From contig NZ_JAHKPS010000028.1 of assembly GCF_018860565.1 (NCBI RefSeq), forward strand, positions 309,121-373,120: 64,000 nucleotides of DNA. Reading direction: 5' to 3'. Positions 1-9,483 of the stretch are shown here, one piece after another (positions within the stretch are counted from its first letter, which is position 1; every line of letters starts with the position of its first letter). Origin of the DNA: Winogradskyella psychrotolerans (GTDB lineage Bacteria; Bacteroidota; Bacteroidia; Flavobacteriales; Flavobacteriaceae). A program made the position numbers and the translations under genes. The notes beneath the pieces are model-generated. The model worked only from the letters and a program-made list of their open reading frames with translations, did no database searches and was not told the DNA's origin.

Positions 1-10
1 TCTAAACACC

Positions 11-44
11 TTTTGTCATTCCTGCGAAGGCAGGAATGACAAAA
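11..44. repeat. Perfect 15-bp palindrome upstream of the alpha-2-macroglobulin gene
   Basis: Arms 11-25 and 30-44 are exact reverse complements around a 4-base loop; the core reads ATTCCTGC...GCAGGAAT. A shorter palindrome with the same core lies at 5810-5829, just after the downstream gene. The form fits a dispersed REP-like element; it could also terminate a gene upstream of the window. Confidence 0.75.
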
Positions 45-227
45 CAGAACTATTTATTCATTACAAAAAGAATCCCAATTTCTTTAACTCAATCACTAAC
101 AATTCTTAACTTTAAGACCAATTTAACAATTTACCTACGTCTAAAACTAAAAACACAACCGTACTTATTTAACAAGAAAGCACTTACCTTTGCTTGTAAA
201 TCAAAACTTTTACTTAAATCCATCATC

Positions 228-3200
228 ATGAACATCAAAAAGCACCTCCTCCTACTCTTAATTCTCGCATTTGTAAGTTCTTGTAAAAAGAAACCTGTTG
301 AAACGGATAACATTTTTAAATTTAGAGACTATATTAGTTACACCACTTCTGGATTGGTATCTGTTGCAGATCCTATAAAAATTACGCTTTCAGATACAGT
401 AAGCGGATGGGAAATAGATAAAACACTACCAACTGACCTTATCAAATTAACACCTCACGTTCAAGGCCAATTAAAAGCCATGAACAATCATACACTTTTG
501 TTTACGCCAGATGAATCTTTAGAACCTGCTACAGAATATACTGTAAACGTTAAATTGGGTGAAATTTATAACACCATACCAAAGGATTTTGAAGATTATA
601 CGTTTCAATTTAAAACCATTACACCAAGTTTTAATATCACCACCCAAAACCTACAATCGTATAGTAAAGAATGGCAGTATATGTTTGCGCAATTACGATC
701 GGCTGATGTAATTTCACTTAATGAGGCTAAAAAATTAGTCACTGCTGCTCAGAACTCAAAGCCTTTACATTTAGTATGGAATGAAGCTAATGAAACTTCA
801 AAATTCTTCGAGTTTAAAATAGATAGTATCAACCGTTTAGTTGAAGATAGCAAAATTGATATCGCATGGGATGGCTCTGCCATAAAAGCGGAAAATAAAG
901 GTGAAAATTTTATTACTATTCCTGGAAAAAATAATTTTACGATTGTAACGACAGAAGTTGTTCAGAGTCCAGAACAATTCTTATCACTTAACTTTTCAGA
1001 CCCTTTAGTAAAGCAGCAAAATTTCGCCGGATTGGTATCACTCCAAGGCGTTAAAAATCCTAAATATATTGTTGATGGCAATGTATTGCGTGTGTATCCA
1101 GATTCTAAATTGGTTGGGGACATCCAAGTTGATGTCTTTAAAGGCATTAAAAACACCGATGGTTTCAAATTAAAAACACCGTTTTCAGAACTGGTAACTT
1201 TTGAAGAATTAAAACCTGAAGTCCGACTTATTAGCAACGGAAGTATTCTTCCAAATTCAAAAGAATTAAAATTCAATTTTGAAGCGGTTAACTTGAGTAA
1301 AGTCGATGTCAGAATCATTAAAATATTTGAAGATAACGTCCTTCAATTTTTACAAGATTACAACCTTAATAGTGGAGACCAATATGCTATTAAAAAAGTA
1401 GGTAGACGTATTGCAAAGGAGACTATCACTTTAATTCAAGAAGAAAATCAAAACACCGGAAAATGGAAAGCTTACAGTATTGATTTATCAAAATATCTTA
1501 AAGCTGATCCTGGTGCGATTTACAGAGTGGAGTTAAGCTTTAAAAAGGAGTATTCGCTTTACAATTGTACCTCGAACGCTGAAACAACAACCATTGATGA
1601 AGATGATTACTACGATGATTATTACGAGGAAGATTACTACGCTTCTGAGGAGCTTTCTGAAGAAGAAGAAAACTTGCGCGAAGAACGCTACTGGGACAAT
1701 TTAACCTATAGCTACAGAAACACCAATTACCGTTGGAGAGATAGAGACAACCCTTGTACAGATTCTTATTATAATTACGGCAATCGTGTGGTGTCTCAGA
1801 ATTTAATCAGTTCAGATCTTGGTATAATTGCGAAGCAAGGTGCCGATAACACGTACTTATTTGCGGTGACTAATATTTTAACGACTAGTCCAGAAAGCGC
1901 TACAAAAATCACCTTATATAATTACCAACAACAAGAATTAGCAAATGGCATTACCAATAAAGACGGTATTATAAAAATCGATGCTAAACACAGAGCCGCT
2001 TTTGCCATTGCAACTAAAGGGAGCAACGTGAGCTATATCAAACTACACGATGGTATGTCTTTATCGTTGAGTAAATTCGATGTATCTGGTAACCGATTAC
2101 AACGTGGTCTAAAAGGGTACATCTATGCAGAACGTGGCGTTTGGCGACCTGGAGACAGTTTGTTTTTAACCTTTATGTTGAATGATGTTGCGAATAAACT
2201 ACCAAAACGTCATCCTGTAAAATTAGAAATCACAGATCCTGTTGGAAAATTGGTATATAGAAAAATATCGATAGACAACCTTAATAATTTCTATGATTTC
2301 ACTGTACCAACCTCAACCGATTACAAAACCGGAAATTATAACGCAAAGGTTTCTGTTGGAGGAGCTACATTTTCAAAAGGCTTAAAAATTGAAACCGTAA
2401 AACCAAACCGATTAAAAATAAAAATAGATTTTGAAAATGATATTTTAACCAATGACAAACCGCTTCAAGGTGACTTAAACGTGACGTGGTTACACGGCGC
2501 ACCAGCAAAAAATTTAAAAGCTGAAATAAAAGCAAAATTCACCTCGAGCTACACCAGTTTTAAAGGGTATAAAAACTATGTATTTAACGATCCTACACGC
2601 ACATTCAATTCTGAAGAAACCAATGTTTTTGAAGGTAATTTAGATGAAGAAGGCCATGCTACAATTGACTCGAAATTAAATATCGGTAAAAATGCTCCTG
2701 GTATGTTAACGGCTCAATTTTTAGTGCGAGCGTTTGAAAACGGAGGTGATTTTTCACTAGATGCTTTTACCATGCCTTATGCACCTTACGAGAGTTTTGT
2801 TGGATTACAATCACCAAAAGGCAATAACTACGGTTCCTATTTTACAGATGAAAATCACACCTTTGATGTAGCAACCGTAACGGCTAAAGGGAAACCTATT
2901 AAAAGAGAAAAGCTAGAAGTAAAAGTTTATAAAGTCGAATGGCGTTGGTGGTGGAATTCCTCTTACGATAACTTATCGAGTTACGTATCGAGCAATTACC
3001 ACAGACCTGTTCAGTCCTTTTTAGTGAATACAGATGCCAATGGAAAAGCGAATTTCAAATTGAAGATTCCAGAAGATGAACGCGGACGCTACTTAATTAG
3101 AGTGGTGGATCCTGTAAGTGGTCATGCTACAGGTAGAACGGCGTATTTCTATAAAAACTGGTGGTCTACAAATCCTTCAAACGATAAGGAAGCGGCTAAA

Positions 3201-5801
3201 ATGTTAGTATTTTCAACCGATAAAGAAAACTATAATGTTGGCGATACGGCAAAATTAACCTTCCCTTCAGGTTCAGAAGGCAGAGCTTTAGTGAGTATAG
3301 AAAATGGTTCAGAAGTGCTACAACACCAATGGGTAAAAACCAAGCCAGGTGAAACCACTATTGATATTCCTGTAACTTCCGAAATGGCACCAAACGTGTT
3401 TATTAATATCTCGTTATTACAACCGCATGCTATTACCTCTAACGATTTACCAATTCGTTTGTATGGTGTGATTCCTATGATGGTTGAGGATCCTTCAACA
3501 AAATTAGAGCCGCAAATTAAAATGCCAGATGTGATTCAGCCAGAGCAATCATACGAGATAAAAGTATCTGAAAAGCATAACAAAGCCATGACCTATACTA
3601 TTGCTGTTGTAGAAGAAGGCTTGTTAGATTTAACGCGTTTTAAAACCCCAAATGCTTGGGATAGCTTTTATGCACGTGAAGCTTTAGGCGTAAAAACTTG
3701 GGACATTTTTGATGATGTTATTGGAGCGTATTCAGGAAGTATTGATCAAGTCTTCGCTATTGGTGGAGATGGCAGTGCTGCTGGTGGAAAAAACAAGAAA
3801 GCCAACCGTTTTAAACCTGTGGTGACCTATTTAGGACCTTTCCTTTTAGACAAAGGACAAACAAAAACGCATCAGCTAAAAATGCCAAATTATATTGGTG
3901 CGGTTAGAGCCATGGTTGTAGCAGGTAATAATGCCACAGAAGCTTATGGAAGTGCTGAGAAATCGGTTCAAGTTAAAAAACCATTAATGGTGTTAGCAAC
4001 TTTACCACGCAAATTGAGTCCTGGTGAAAAAGTAACACTTCCTGTAACCGTTTTTGCCATGGAAGACAAAGTGAAGAACGTCAACCTATCCTTAAAATTA
4101 AGTGATGGTATTGTCGTAAAAGGCGACGCTTCACAATCATTAAAATTCGATAAACCAGATGAAAAAATGGTCTATTTTGAGTTGGATGTTACCAAAGCAA
4201 AAGGCATCAATACCATTGAAGTCATCGCTACAGGAAACGGTGAAAAATCAACCTATAAAGTTGAAATTGATGTAGAGAATCCTAATCCGTATACATCGCG
4301 TGTTATTGATAATGAATTAGAGGCAAATGCCAAACAAACAATAGATATCACAACCTTTGGTGTTGCAGGAACAAACTCGGCAACAGTAGAATTTTCAACT
4401 TTACCACCAATGGACTTTACGGGTAGATTACAATATTTAATCCGCTATCCACATGGTTGTTTAGAACAAACCACATCTGGTGTGTTCCCACAACTATTCT
4501 TAGCTGATATATTTGATTTAACTCCTCAGAAGAAAAAAGAAGTGCAAAGTAATATTGAAAGTGGTATTAAACGTTTAGGTAATTTCCAACAACCTAATGG
4601 CGGCATGAGCTATTGGATGGGAGAAAACACGGCTAATGATTGGAGTACAAGTTATGCTGGTCACTTTATGATTGAAGCTGAGAAAAAAGGCTTTGTATTG
4701 CCATTAACGTTCAAGAGCAACTGGATTGCGTACCAAAAACAAGCCTCTAGAAACTGGAGACCTAGCTATCGTGTTTATCATTCCGATTTGGCACAAGCCT
4801 ATCGTTTATACACCTTAGCGTTAGCTGGTAGCCCAGATTTAGCAAGCATGAATAGATTGCGTGAGTTTGAAGAACTATCTAACGAAGCCAAATGGAGATT
4901 AGCAGCAGCTTATGCTTTAGCAGGACAACAAGAAGCGAGTGATGCCATTGCCAAAACAGCAAATATTAATTTTCAGCCACCAAAATCTAATTATTACACT
5001 TACGGTTCAGTAGATCGAAATAGAGCCATGGCTTTAGAAACCATGATTATTACTGGTAATCCAAAGGCTAAAGAACTTGCAAAAACCATTGCTAAAGATT
5101 TGTCTAGTAATCGATGGATGAGCACGCAAACCACTGCTTACAGTTTGTTAGCAATGGGAAAAATGGTGATTAAAAATGGAGGTAAAGATTTAAAACTTAG
5201 TTATACCATCAATGGAAAATCCGAAACTATAGACACTAAAAATGCTATTGCGCAACGACAGCTTCCTATAAAAGATGGTAGTAATCAAATTACGATTAAC
5301 AACGCCAAAGACAATTTGGTTTATGTACGTGTTTTAAACTCAGGCAAATTAAAACTAGGCGAAGAATTATCAGAACAACGTGGCTTTACTATTTCAACAG
5401 TATACAAAGATTTACAAGGCAACAAAATTGATGTTAAAACGCTTCAACAAGGACAAGATTTTGTAGCCACAGTAAGTATTTCCAACTTAACTAATGACTA
5501 TGTACACGATGTGGCCTTAACTCAAATTTTCCCTTCGGGTTGGGATATTGTCAATACAAGATTTACAGCCTTTGGAGATACCACAGTAAGTCAAGCGAGA
5601 TACACAGATATTAGAGATGACAGAGTGAATTTCTATTTCGATATGAATCCTAAAGGCAAACATGGTACCAAAACGTTTACCGTATTGCTGAATGCCTCTT
5701 ACCTAGGCACCTATTATTTACCAGGCTCACAAGCTGAAGCTATGTATGATAATGATTATTTGGTGAGAAACAAAGGAGAATGGATTACTGTTGAGAAGTA
5801 A
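228..5801 (+). CDS. Alpha-2-macroglobulin family lipoprotein (MG2 / thioester protein)
   Basis: Large envelope protein of the bacterial alpha-2-macroglobulin family, thought to trap proteases that breach the outer membrane. The reading frame is open from 36, but the ATG at 228 is chosen because it begins a clear lipoprotein signal (lipid cysteine Cys19). This gives 1,857 residues, a usual length for the family. An acidic, Tyr-rich insert lies near residues 455-485. The thioester motif GCLEQ is intact with Cys1411, followed by the alpha-helical thioester domain and a C-terminal receptor-binding-like region. Residues after Cys19 are Lys-rich, not acidic, so periplasmic retention is more likely than surface export (inference). 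pbpC follows about 1.3 kb downstream, as in the yfhM-pbpC pair of enterobacteria. Confidence 0.93.
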   Translation: MNIKKHLLLLLILAFVSSCKKKPVETDNIFKFRDYISYTTSGLVSVADPIKITLSDTVSGWEIDKTLPTDLIKLTPHVQGQLKAMNNHTLLFTPDESLEPATEYTVNVKLGEIYNTIPKDFEDYTFQFKTITPSFNITTQNLQSYSKEWQYMFAQLRSADVISLNEAKKLVTAAQNSKPLHLVWNEANETSKFFEFKIDSINRLVEDSKIDIAWDGSAIKAENKGENFITIPGKNNFTIVTTEVVQSPEQFLSLNFSDPLVKQQNFAGLVSLQGVKNPKYIVDGNVLRVYPDSKLVGDIQVDVFKGIKNTDGFKLKTPFSELVTFEELKPEVRLISNGSILPNSKELKFNFEAVNLSKVDVRIIKIFEDNVLQFLQDYNLNSGDQYAIKKVGRRIAKETITLIQEENQNTGKWKAYSIDLSKYLKADPGAIYRVELSFKKEYSLYNCTSNAETTTIDEDDYYDDYYEEDYYASEELSEEEENLREERYWDNLTYSYRNTNYRWRDRDNPCTDSYYNYGNRVVSQNLISSDLGIIAKQGADNTYLFAVTNILTTSPESATKITLYNYQQQELANGITNKDGIIKIDAKHRAAFAIATKGSNVSYIKLHDGMSLSLSKFDVSGNRLQRGLKGYIYAERGVWRPGDSLFLTFMLNDVANKLPKRHPVKLEITDPVGKLVYRKISIDNLNNFYDFTVPTSTDYKTGNYNAKVSVGGATFSKGLKIETVKPNRLKIKIDFENDILTNDKPLQGDLNVTWLHGAPAKNLKAEIKAKFTSSYTSFKGYKNYVFNDPTRTFNSEETNVFEGNLDEEGHATIDSKLNIGKNAPGMLTAQFLVRAFENGGDFSLDAFTMPYAPYESFVGLQSPKGNNYGSYFTDENHTFDVATVTAKGKPIKREKLEVKVYKVEWRWWWNSSYDNLSSYVSSNYHRPVQSFLVNTDANGKANFKLKIPEDERGRYLIRVVDPVSGHATGRTAYFYKNWWSTNPSNDKEAAKMLVFSTDKENYNVGDTAKLTFPSGSEGRALVSIENGSEVLQHQWVKTKPGETTIDIPVTSEMAPNVFINISLLQPHAITSNDLPIRLYGVIPMMVEDPSTKLEPQIKMPDVIQPEQSYEIKVSEKHNKAMTYTIAVVEEGLLDLTRFKTPNAWDSFYAREALGVKTWDIFDDVIGAYSGSIDQVFAIGGDGSAAGGKNKKANRFKPVVTYLGPFLLDKGQTKTHQLKMPNYIGAVRAMVVAGNNATEAYGSAEKSVQVKKPLMVLATLPRKLSPGEKVTLPVTVFAMEDKVKNVNLSLKLSDGIVVKGDASQSLKFDKPDEKMVYFELDVTKAKGINTIEVIATGNGEKSTYKVEIDVENPNPYTSRVIDNELEANAKQTIDITTFGVAGTNSATVEFSTLPPMDFTGRLQYLIRYPHGCLEQTTSGVFPQLFLADIFDLTPQKKKEVQSNIESGIKRLGNFQQPNGGMSYWMGENTANDWSTSYAGHFMIEAEKKGFVLPLTFKSNWIAYQKQASRNWRPSYRVYHSDLAQAYRLYTLALAGSPDLASMNRLREFEELSNEAKWRLAAAYALAGQQEASDAIAKTANINFQPPKSNYYTYGSVDRNRAMALETMIITGNPKAKELAKTIAKDLSSNRWMSTQTTAYSLLAMGKMVIKNGGKDLKLSYTINGKSETIDTKNAIAQRQLPIKDGSNQITINNAKDNLVYVRVLNSGKLKLGEELSEQRGFTISTVYKDLQGNKIDVKTLQQGQDFVATVSISNLTNDYVHDVALTQIFPSGWDIVNTRFTAFGDTTVSQARYTDIRDDRVNFYFDMNPKGKHGTKTFTVLLNASYLGTYYLPGSQAEAMYDNDYLVRNKGEWITVEK

Positions 5802-5809
5802 CACAACAA

Positions 5810-5829
5810 ATTCCTGCGCAGACAGGAAT
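5810..5829. repeat. Short palindrome related to the one at 11-44
   Basis: Arms ATTCCTG and CAGGAAT flank a 6-base centre. The core matches the palindrome at 11-44, so two related elements bracket the alpha-2-macroglobulin gene. Confidence 0.6.
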
Positions 5830-5837
5830 CTCATTCC

Positions 5838-5870
5838 AGACCTGCAAGGTTTCAAAAATCTTGTAGGTCT
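5838..5870. repeat. Palindromic repeat, 11-bp stem
   Basis: Left arm 5838-5848 (AGACCTGCAAG) pairs with 5860-5870 (CTTGTAGGTCT) with one G-T pair and an 11-base A/T-rich loop. Another palindrome with the same CCTACAAG / CCTGCAAG core begins 21 bp downstream. Confidence 0.65.
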
Positions 5871-5891
5871 AATTAACCTATAAAATTAATA

Positions 5892-5933
5892 CCTACAAGG
5901 TCAAAAAAAAAAAAAAAAAAAAGACCTTGCAGG
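5892..5933. repeat. Palindrome with a 20-adenine loop
   Basis: Arms 5892-5902 and 5923-5933 (CCTACAAGGTC / GACCTTGCAGG, one mismatch) enclose an uninterrupted run of 20 adenines at 5903-5922. The arms match the neighbouring repeat at 5838-5870. The homopolymer is a candidate for slippage, so its length may vary between clones or be miscalled. Confidence 0.65.
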
Positions 5934-5956
5934 ATGAGTAAATAAACTAAATACTC

Positions 5957-5970
5957 GCCGTCCGGAAGGC
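5957..5970. repeat. Short near-perfect GC-rich palindrome
   Basis: GCCGTCCGGAAGGC is palindromic except for one position pair and is GC-rich in an A/T-rich spacer. It is the fourth palindrome in the 222-bp gap between the alpha-2-macroglobulin and SH3-like genes. No function is evident. Confidence 0.4.
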
Positions 5971-6023
5971 AAGAATCCTAGAAACAAAACCGCTAAAAAT
6001 GTTTAACCTTAAATCACAAAATT

Positions 6024-6875
6024 ATGAGAAATTTAAAGCAGATTTTAGCGATCGGAATGCTCTTCACTGTCGCATTAGTAACAGCACAACAAAATGCTTA
6101 CGTAGCAGCAGAAAGCGGATTATCTCTTAGAGACCAGCCCGATGTAAGCGGCAAAATGCTAAGCAAATTAGCCTATGGCGAGGCCATTGGAGTCCTTGAA
6201 AAAACAGATAAAAAATTAGTCGTGCTCGATGGCGGAAAAAAAGTAAGTGGAGAATGGGTAAAAGTTGAAACTCGAAACCATATTGGTTATGTATTTAATG
6301 GCTACTTATCTTCAACAAAAATTTCTAAAACTATTCGATTAGATTTAGACCTATTGAATGTTGAAATAAAGAATTTAGCGACTAGCGATTATAAAAGACT
6401 TCACAATTTAAAACAAACCGACTCCACAACAATCCATGTCGATTTAGGGGCGTCACCTGAAAAAAAACAAATTGTTTTAGTTGATAATGATTATAAGCAT
6501 GTGAGTATTTTTCAACGTTACGAAAATAGCATTTCATTTATGAGTGCAGATGCTCAATGTGACTCAAAGGATTGGAAACATTTTGATTCGGAATGGAAAC
6601 CATTAAAACAAAATAGATCTAATACGTTTGAAACTTTAGCGTATACAGAAAACGATTGGAAACACTTTATTGACACCTCCGTTGAGGATTTAAAAACTGA
6701 AGTTATTGACCAATGTGGAGCAGATTGGTTGGACTATTTTAAGACGATAAAAACGCTAAAAGATTATCCAATTGGTGTCACTACAAATCGTGTTTTTCTT
6801 AAAATCATCTTGACCGATTTTGAAGATAATATCACTGAAAAAATCATAGAATTTGATATACCAAATGGCTGCTAG
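6024..6875 (+). CDS. Secreted protein with N-terminal bacterial SH3-like domain
   Basis: A signal peptide (about residues 1-21, ending TAQQ) precedes an SH3b-like segment at roughly 25-95, recognised by the pattern AESGLSLRDQPD, then GEWVKVE and HIGYVFNGYL. Such domains commonly bind peptidoglycan peptides or other wall ligands. The remaining 190 residues match no family I recognise; they are rich in aromatic and acidic residues and contain two cysteines (in AQCD and DQCG) plus a C-terminal NGC. It sits between the alpha-2-macroglobulin and pbpC genes, so a role at the cell wall is plausible but inferred. A strong hairpin follows the stop. Confidence 0.75.
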   Translation: MRNLKQILAIGMLFTVALVTAQQNAYVAAESGLSLRDQPDVSGKMLSKLAYGEAIGVLEKTDKKLVVLDGGKKVSGEWVKVETRNHIGYVFNGYLSSTKISKTIRLDLDLLNVEIKNLATSDYKRLHNLKQTDSTTIHVDLGASPEKKQIVLVDNDYKHVSIFQRYENSISFMSADAQCDSKDWKHFDSEWKPLKQNRSNTFETLAYTENDWKHFIDTSVEDLKTEVIDQCGADWLDYFKTIKTLKDYPIGVTTNRVFLKIILTDFEDNITEKIIEFDIPNGC

Positions 6876-6884
6876 TTTGATATA

Positions 6885-6923
6885 AATAAGACTTGATAGG
6901 TTTAAGATCTGTCAAGTCTTATT
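6885..6923. terminator. Hairpin after the SH3-like gene
   Basis: A 12-bp stem (AATAAGACTTGA / TCAAGTCTTATT) begins 9 bp after the stop codon. There is no long T run, so it may be a REP-like palindrome doubling as a 3' end. Confidence 0.55.
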
Positions 6924-7034
6924 TACATTTACTTCACTTTAATTAAAACGTAACATGAATTTACTTTTAGTTTAAGTTGCGTCATAAATATTTCAAAAGT
7001 CCAAGAAAACATTTAACAGCTTTAAATATATAGA

Positions 7035-7042
7035 TAACTTTG
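7035..7042 (+). promoter_or_regulatory. Probable -7 box of pbpC (TAACTTTG)
   Basis: Matches the Bacteroidota -7 consensus TAnnTTTG, 37 bp before the pbpC start. No clear -33 TTTG is visible at the usual spacing. Its presence suggests pbpC can be transcribed separately from the upstream genes. Confidence 0.5.
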
Positions 7043-7079
7043 TTTGACAAGTTTTAAGTAAGCGTTCGGTAAATCATTT

Positions 7080-9431
7080 ATGCATAGATTAATTCATGTT
7101 TTTAAGCGAAATAAAATAAAATCCTTAGTGGTTTTAATACTTTTAGGTGCTTATTATTTTTGTTTACCAAAGACATTATTTAAAGCCCCAACAGCAACAG
7201 TTATTACAAGTCGATCAAATGAACTATTAGGAGCATTAATTGCAGAAGATGGTCAATGGCGATTTCCGGCAAACGATAGTGTTCCAGAAAAATTTAAAAT
7301 TTGTATTCTTCAGTTTGAAGATGAATATTTTTACAAACATCCTGGATTTAATCCAGTTTCAATTTTTAAAGCTTTAAAAAGTAATTTAAGTTCTGGTGAA
7401 GTTAAACGCGGAGGAAGCACATTAACACAACAAGTCATTCGATTATCTCGACAAGGACAATCGCGCACTTATTTTGAAAAATTTAAAGAACTTATTTTGG
7501 CGACACGTTTAGAATTTAGATTGTCTAAAGACGACATTTTAAACCTTTATGCTAGCTATGCTCCTTTTGGTGGAAATGTAGTAGGTATTGATGCCGCTTC
7601 TTGGCGTTACTTTAATCGAAATGCTTCAAATTTATCTTGGGCAGAAAGTGCCACTTTAGCGGTTTTACCAAATGCACCAAGTTTAATTTATCCTGGTAAA
7701 AATCAGAAACTATTATTAGATAAGCGTAATCGCTTGTTGAAAAAACTATTTAAAAATGGAACCATAGATAAATTAACTTACGAACTATCTATAGCAGAAG
7801 ACTTACCAGAAAAGCCATATCCTTTGCCACAAATCGCACCACATCTACTTCAAAAAGTAACTAAAACTAACAGAGGCGAACGTATAAAAACGACAATTAA
7901 CACTGACCTTCAAGAACAGACTAACACCATTGTAAAGCAGCACTATAACCGTTTAAAACAAAATGAAATTTATAACCTTTCGGTGTTAGTCCTAGACGTA
8001 AGAACAAGAGAAGTTTTGACTTATATTGGAAATTCCCCAACAGATAAGGAGCACCAAAATAGTGTAGATATTATTGATAAGCCAAGAAGCACAGGTAGTA
8101 TTTTAAAACCTTTTCTGTATGCTGCTATGCTAGATGCAGGTGATATATTGCCAAATACTTTAGTTGCCGATGTCCCAACACAATTTGGAAGTTATCATCC
8201 AGAAAACTACAACCAAACATACGACGGCGCAGTACATGCTAACGAGGCTCTATCACGCTCATTGAATGTTCCTGTGGTACGAATGCTTCAAGAATTTGGT
8301 TTAGACCGATTTTACCATTACCTCAAAGCTCTCCAACTAAAAGATTTAACCTACAATGCCAATCATTATGGTTTGTCTTTAATACTTGGAGGTGCAGAAA
8401 GTAATCTTTGGGATTTGTGTAAAAGTTATGCTGCTATGTCTTCGACTTTAAATCATTTTAATGCCAATTCTAGTCAATATTTCTCAAATGAATTTTGTCA
8501 ACCCATTTACAATTCAAAACAACCTGTTGATTTCGGAAAATTATCTACAGAAAAAGAAGTCTTTGATGCCGCTTCCATTTATCTCACCTATGAAAGCATG
8601 AAACAAGTTAACCGACCACAAAGTGATGAAAGCTGGGAATACTATGATTCTTCTCAGGAAATTGCCTGGAAAACAGGAACAAGTTTTGGTTTTAGAGATG
8701 CTTGGGCAATTGGAACCACCAAAGACTATGTGGTTGGCGTTTGGGTTGGTAATGCCGATGGAGAAGGACGGCCTGGTTTAGTTGGAGTGCAAGCAGCTGC
8801 ACCTATTTTGTTTGAAGTTTTTGACTTACTACCAAAAAGCGACTGGTTTGCAATGCCATATGACGAAATTTTAGAAGTTAATATCTGTAAAAAAAGTGGG
8901 TATCGTGCATCATCTATTTGCGATGAAACCGAAATGCGTTATATACAAGCAAGCGGAAAGAAAACCGAGCCTTGTCCTTATCATAAATTAGTTCATTTAG
9001 ATGCTTCTGAACAGTTTCAGGTAAACACTTCATGTGAAGCCATTTCAAACATTAAAAATAAATCTTGGTTTATTTTGCCTCCTTTACAAGCCTATTATTT
9101 TAAAACTAAAAACCCGTTTTACAAACCGTTACCACCTTACAGAGCAGATTGCACTGAATCCATTGGAACTCCCATGGAGTTTATTTACCCAAATCAACAA
9201 AGCACTATTTATTTGCCAAAAGATTTTGACGGTAATATTAATGAGTTAATCTTAAAAGTAGCGCATTCTAAACCTGAACTAGAATTGTATTGGTACGTTG
9301 ATAGTGAATATATTGGACGCACAAAAGACATTCACGACATGGCTATTCTTCCAAGTTCTGGAAATCATATCATCACCGTTATAGACGAATTAGGAAACGA
9401 GCTAAAACATAAAATTACAATTTCAGAGTAA
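7080..9431 (+). CDS. pbpC: Penicillin-binding protein 1C (bifunctional glycosyltransferase/transpeptidase)
   Basis: Class A PBP of the 1C type, polymerising and cross-linking peptidoglycan on the periplasmic side of the inner membrane. An N-terminal membrane anchor (about 14-30) is followed by a GT51 domain with catalytic Glu80 in the EDEYFYKHPG block and GGSTLTQQ at 111-118. The transpeptidase has Ser340-x-x-Lys343, Ser394-x-Asn396 and Lys531-Thr-Gly. The C-terminal 90 residues form the beta-rich domain typical of PBP1C. Length (783) is normal for the family. The alpha-2-macroglobulin gene lies upstream, but a separate SH3-like gene intervenes. Confidence 0.95.
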   Translation: MHRLIHVFKRNKIKSLVVLILLGAYYFCLPKTLFKAPTATVITSRSNELLGALIAEDGQWRFPANDSVPEKFKICILQFEDEYFYKHPGFNPVSIFKALKSNLSSGEVKRGGSTLTQQVIRLSRQGQSRTYFEKFKELILATRLEFRLSKDDILNLYASYAPFGGNVVGIDAASWRYFNRNASNLSWAESATLAVLPNAPSLIYPGKNQKLLLDKRNRLLKKLFKNGTIDKLTYELSIAEDLPEKPYPLPQIAPHLLQKVTKTNRGERIKTTINTDLQEQTNTIVKQHYNRLKQNEIYNLSVLVLDVRTREVLTYIGNSPTDKEHQNSVDIIDKPRSTGSILKPFLYAAMLDAGDILPNTLVADVPTQFGSYHPENYNQTYDGAVHANEALSRSLNVPVVRMLQEFGLDRFYHYLKALQLKDLTYNANHYGLSLILGGAESNLWDLCKSYAAMSSTLNHFNANSSQYFSNEFCQPIYNSKQPVDFGKLSTEKEVFDAASIYLTYESMKQVNRPQSDESWEYYDSSQEIAWKTGTSFGFRDAWAIGTTKDYVVGVWVGNADGEGRPGLVGVQAAAPILFEVFDLLPKSDWFAMPYDEILEVNICKKSGYRASSICDETEMRYIQASGKKTEPCPYHKLVHLDASEQFQVNTSCEAISNIKNKSWFILPPLQAYYFKTKNPFYKPLPPYRADCTESIGTPMEFIYPNQQSTIYLPKDFDGNINELILKVAHSKPELELYWYVDSEYIGRTKDIHDMAILPSSGNHIITVIDELGNELKHKITISE

Positions 9432-9483
9432 TTACATTCACCCTTAAATCCTTATTTTTACAGAAATTAATCAACTTATTATT

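Noticed and set aside
36..227. In-frame extension of the alpha-2-macroglobulin ORF by 64 codons
   Set aside because: The extension overlaps the palindrome at 11-44 and would bury the lipoprotein signal that begins at 228.
5903..5922. A20 tract as a sequencing artefact
   Set aside because: It could be miscounted, but it sits symmetrically in a palindrome loop, so the feature itself is kept and only the exact length is doubted.
9034..9249. 71-codon ORF inside pbpC
   Set aside because: It lies wholly within the intact PBP1C gene in a different frame.
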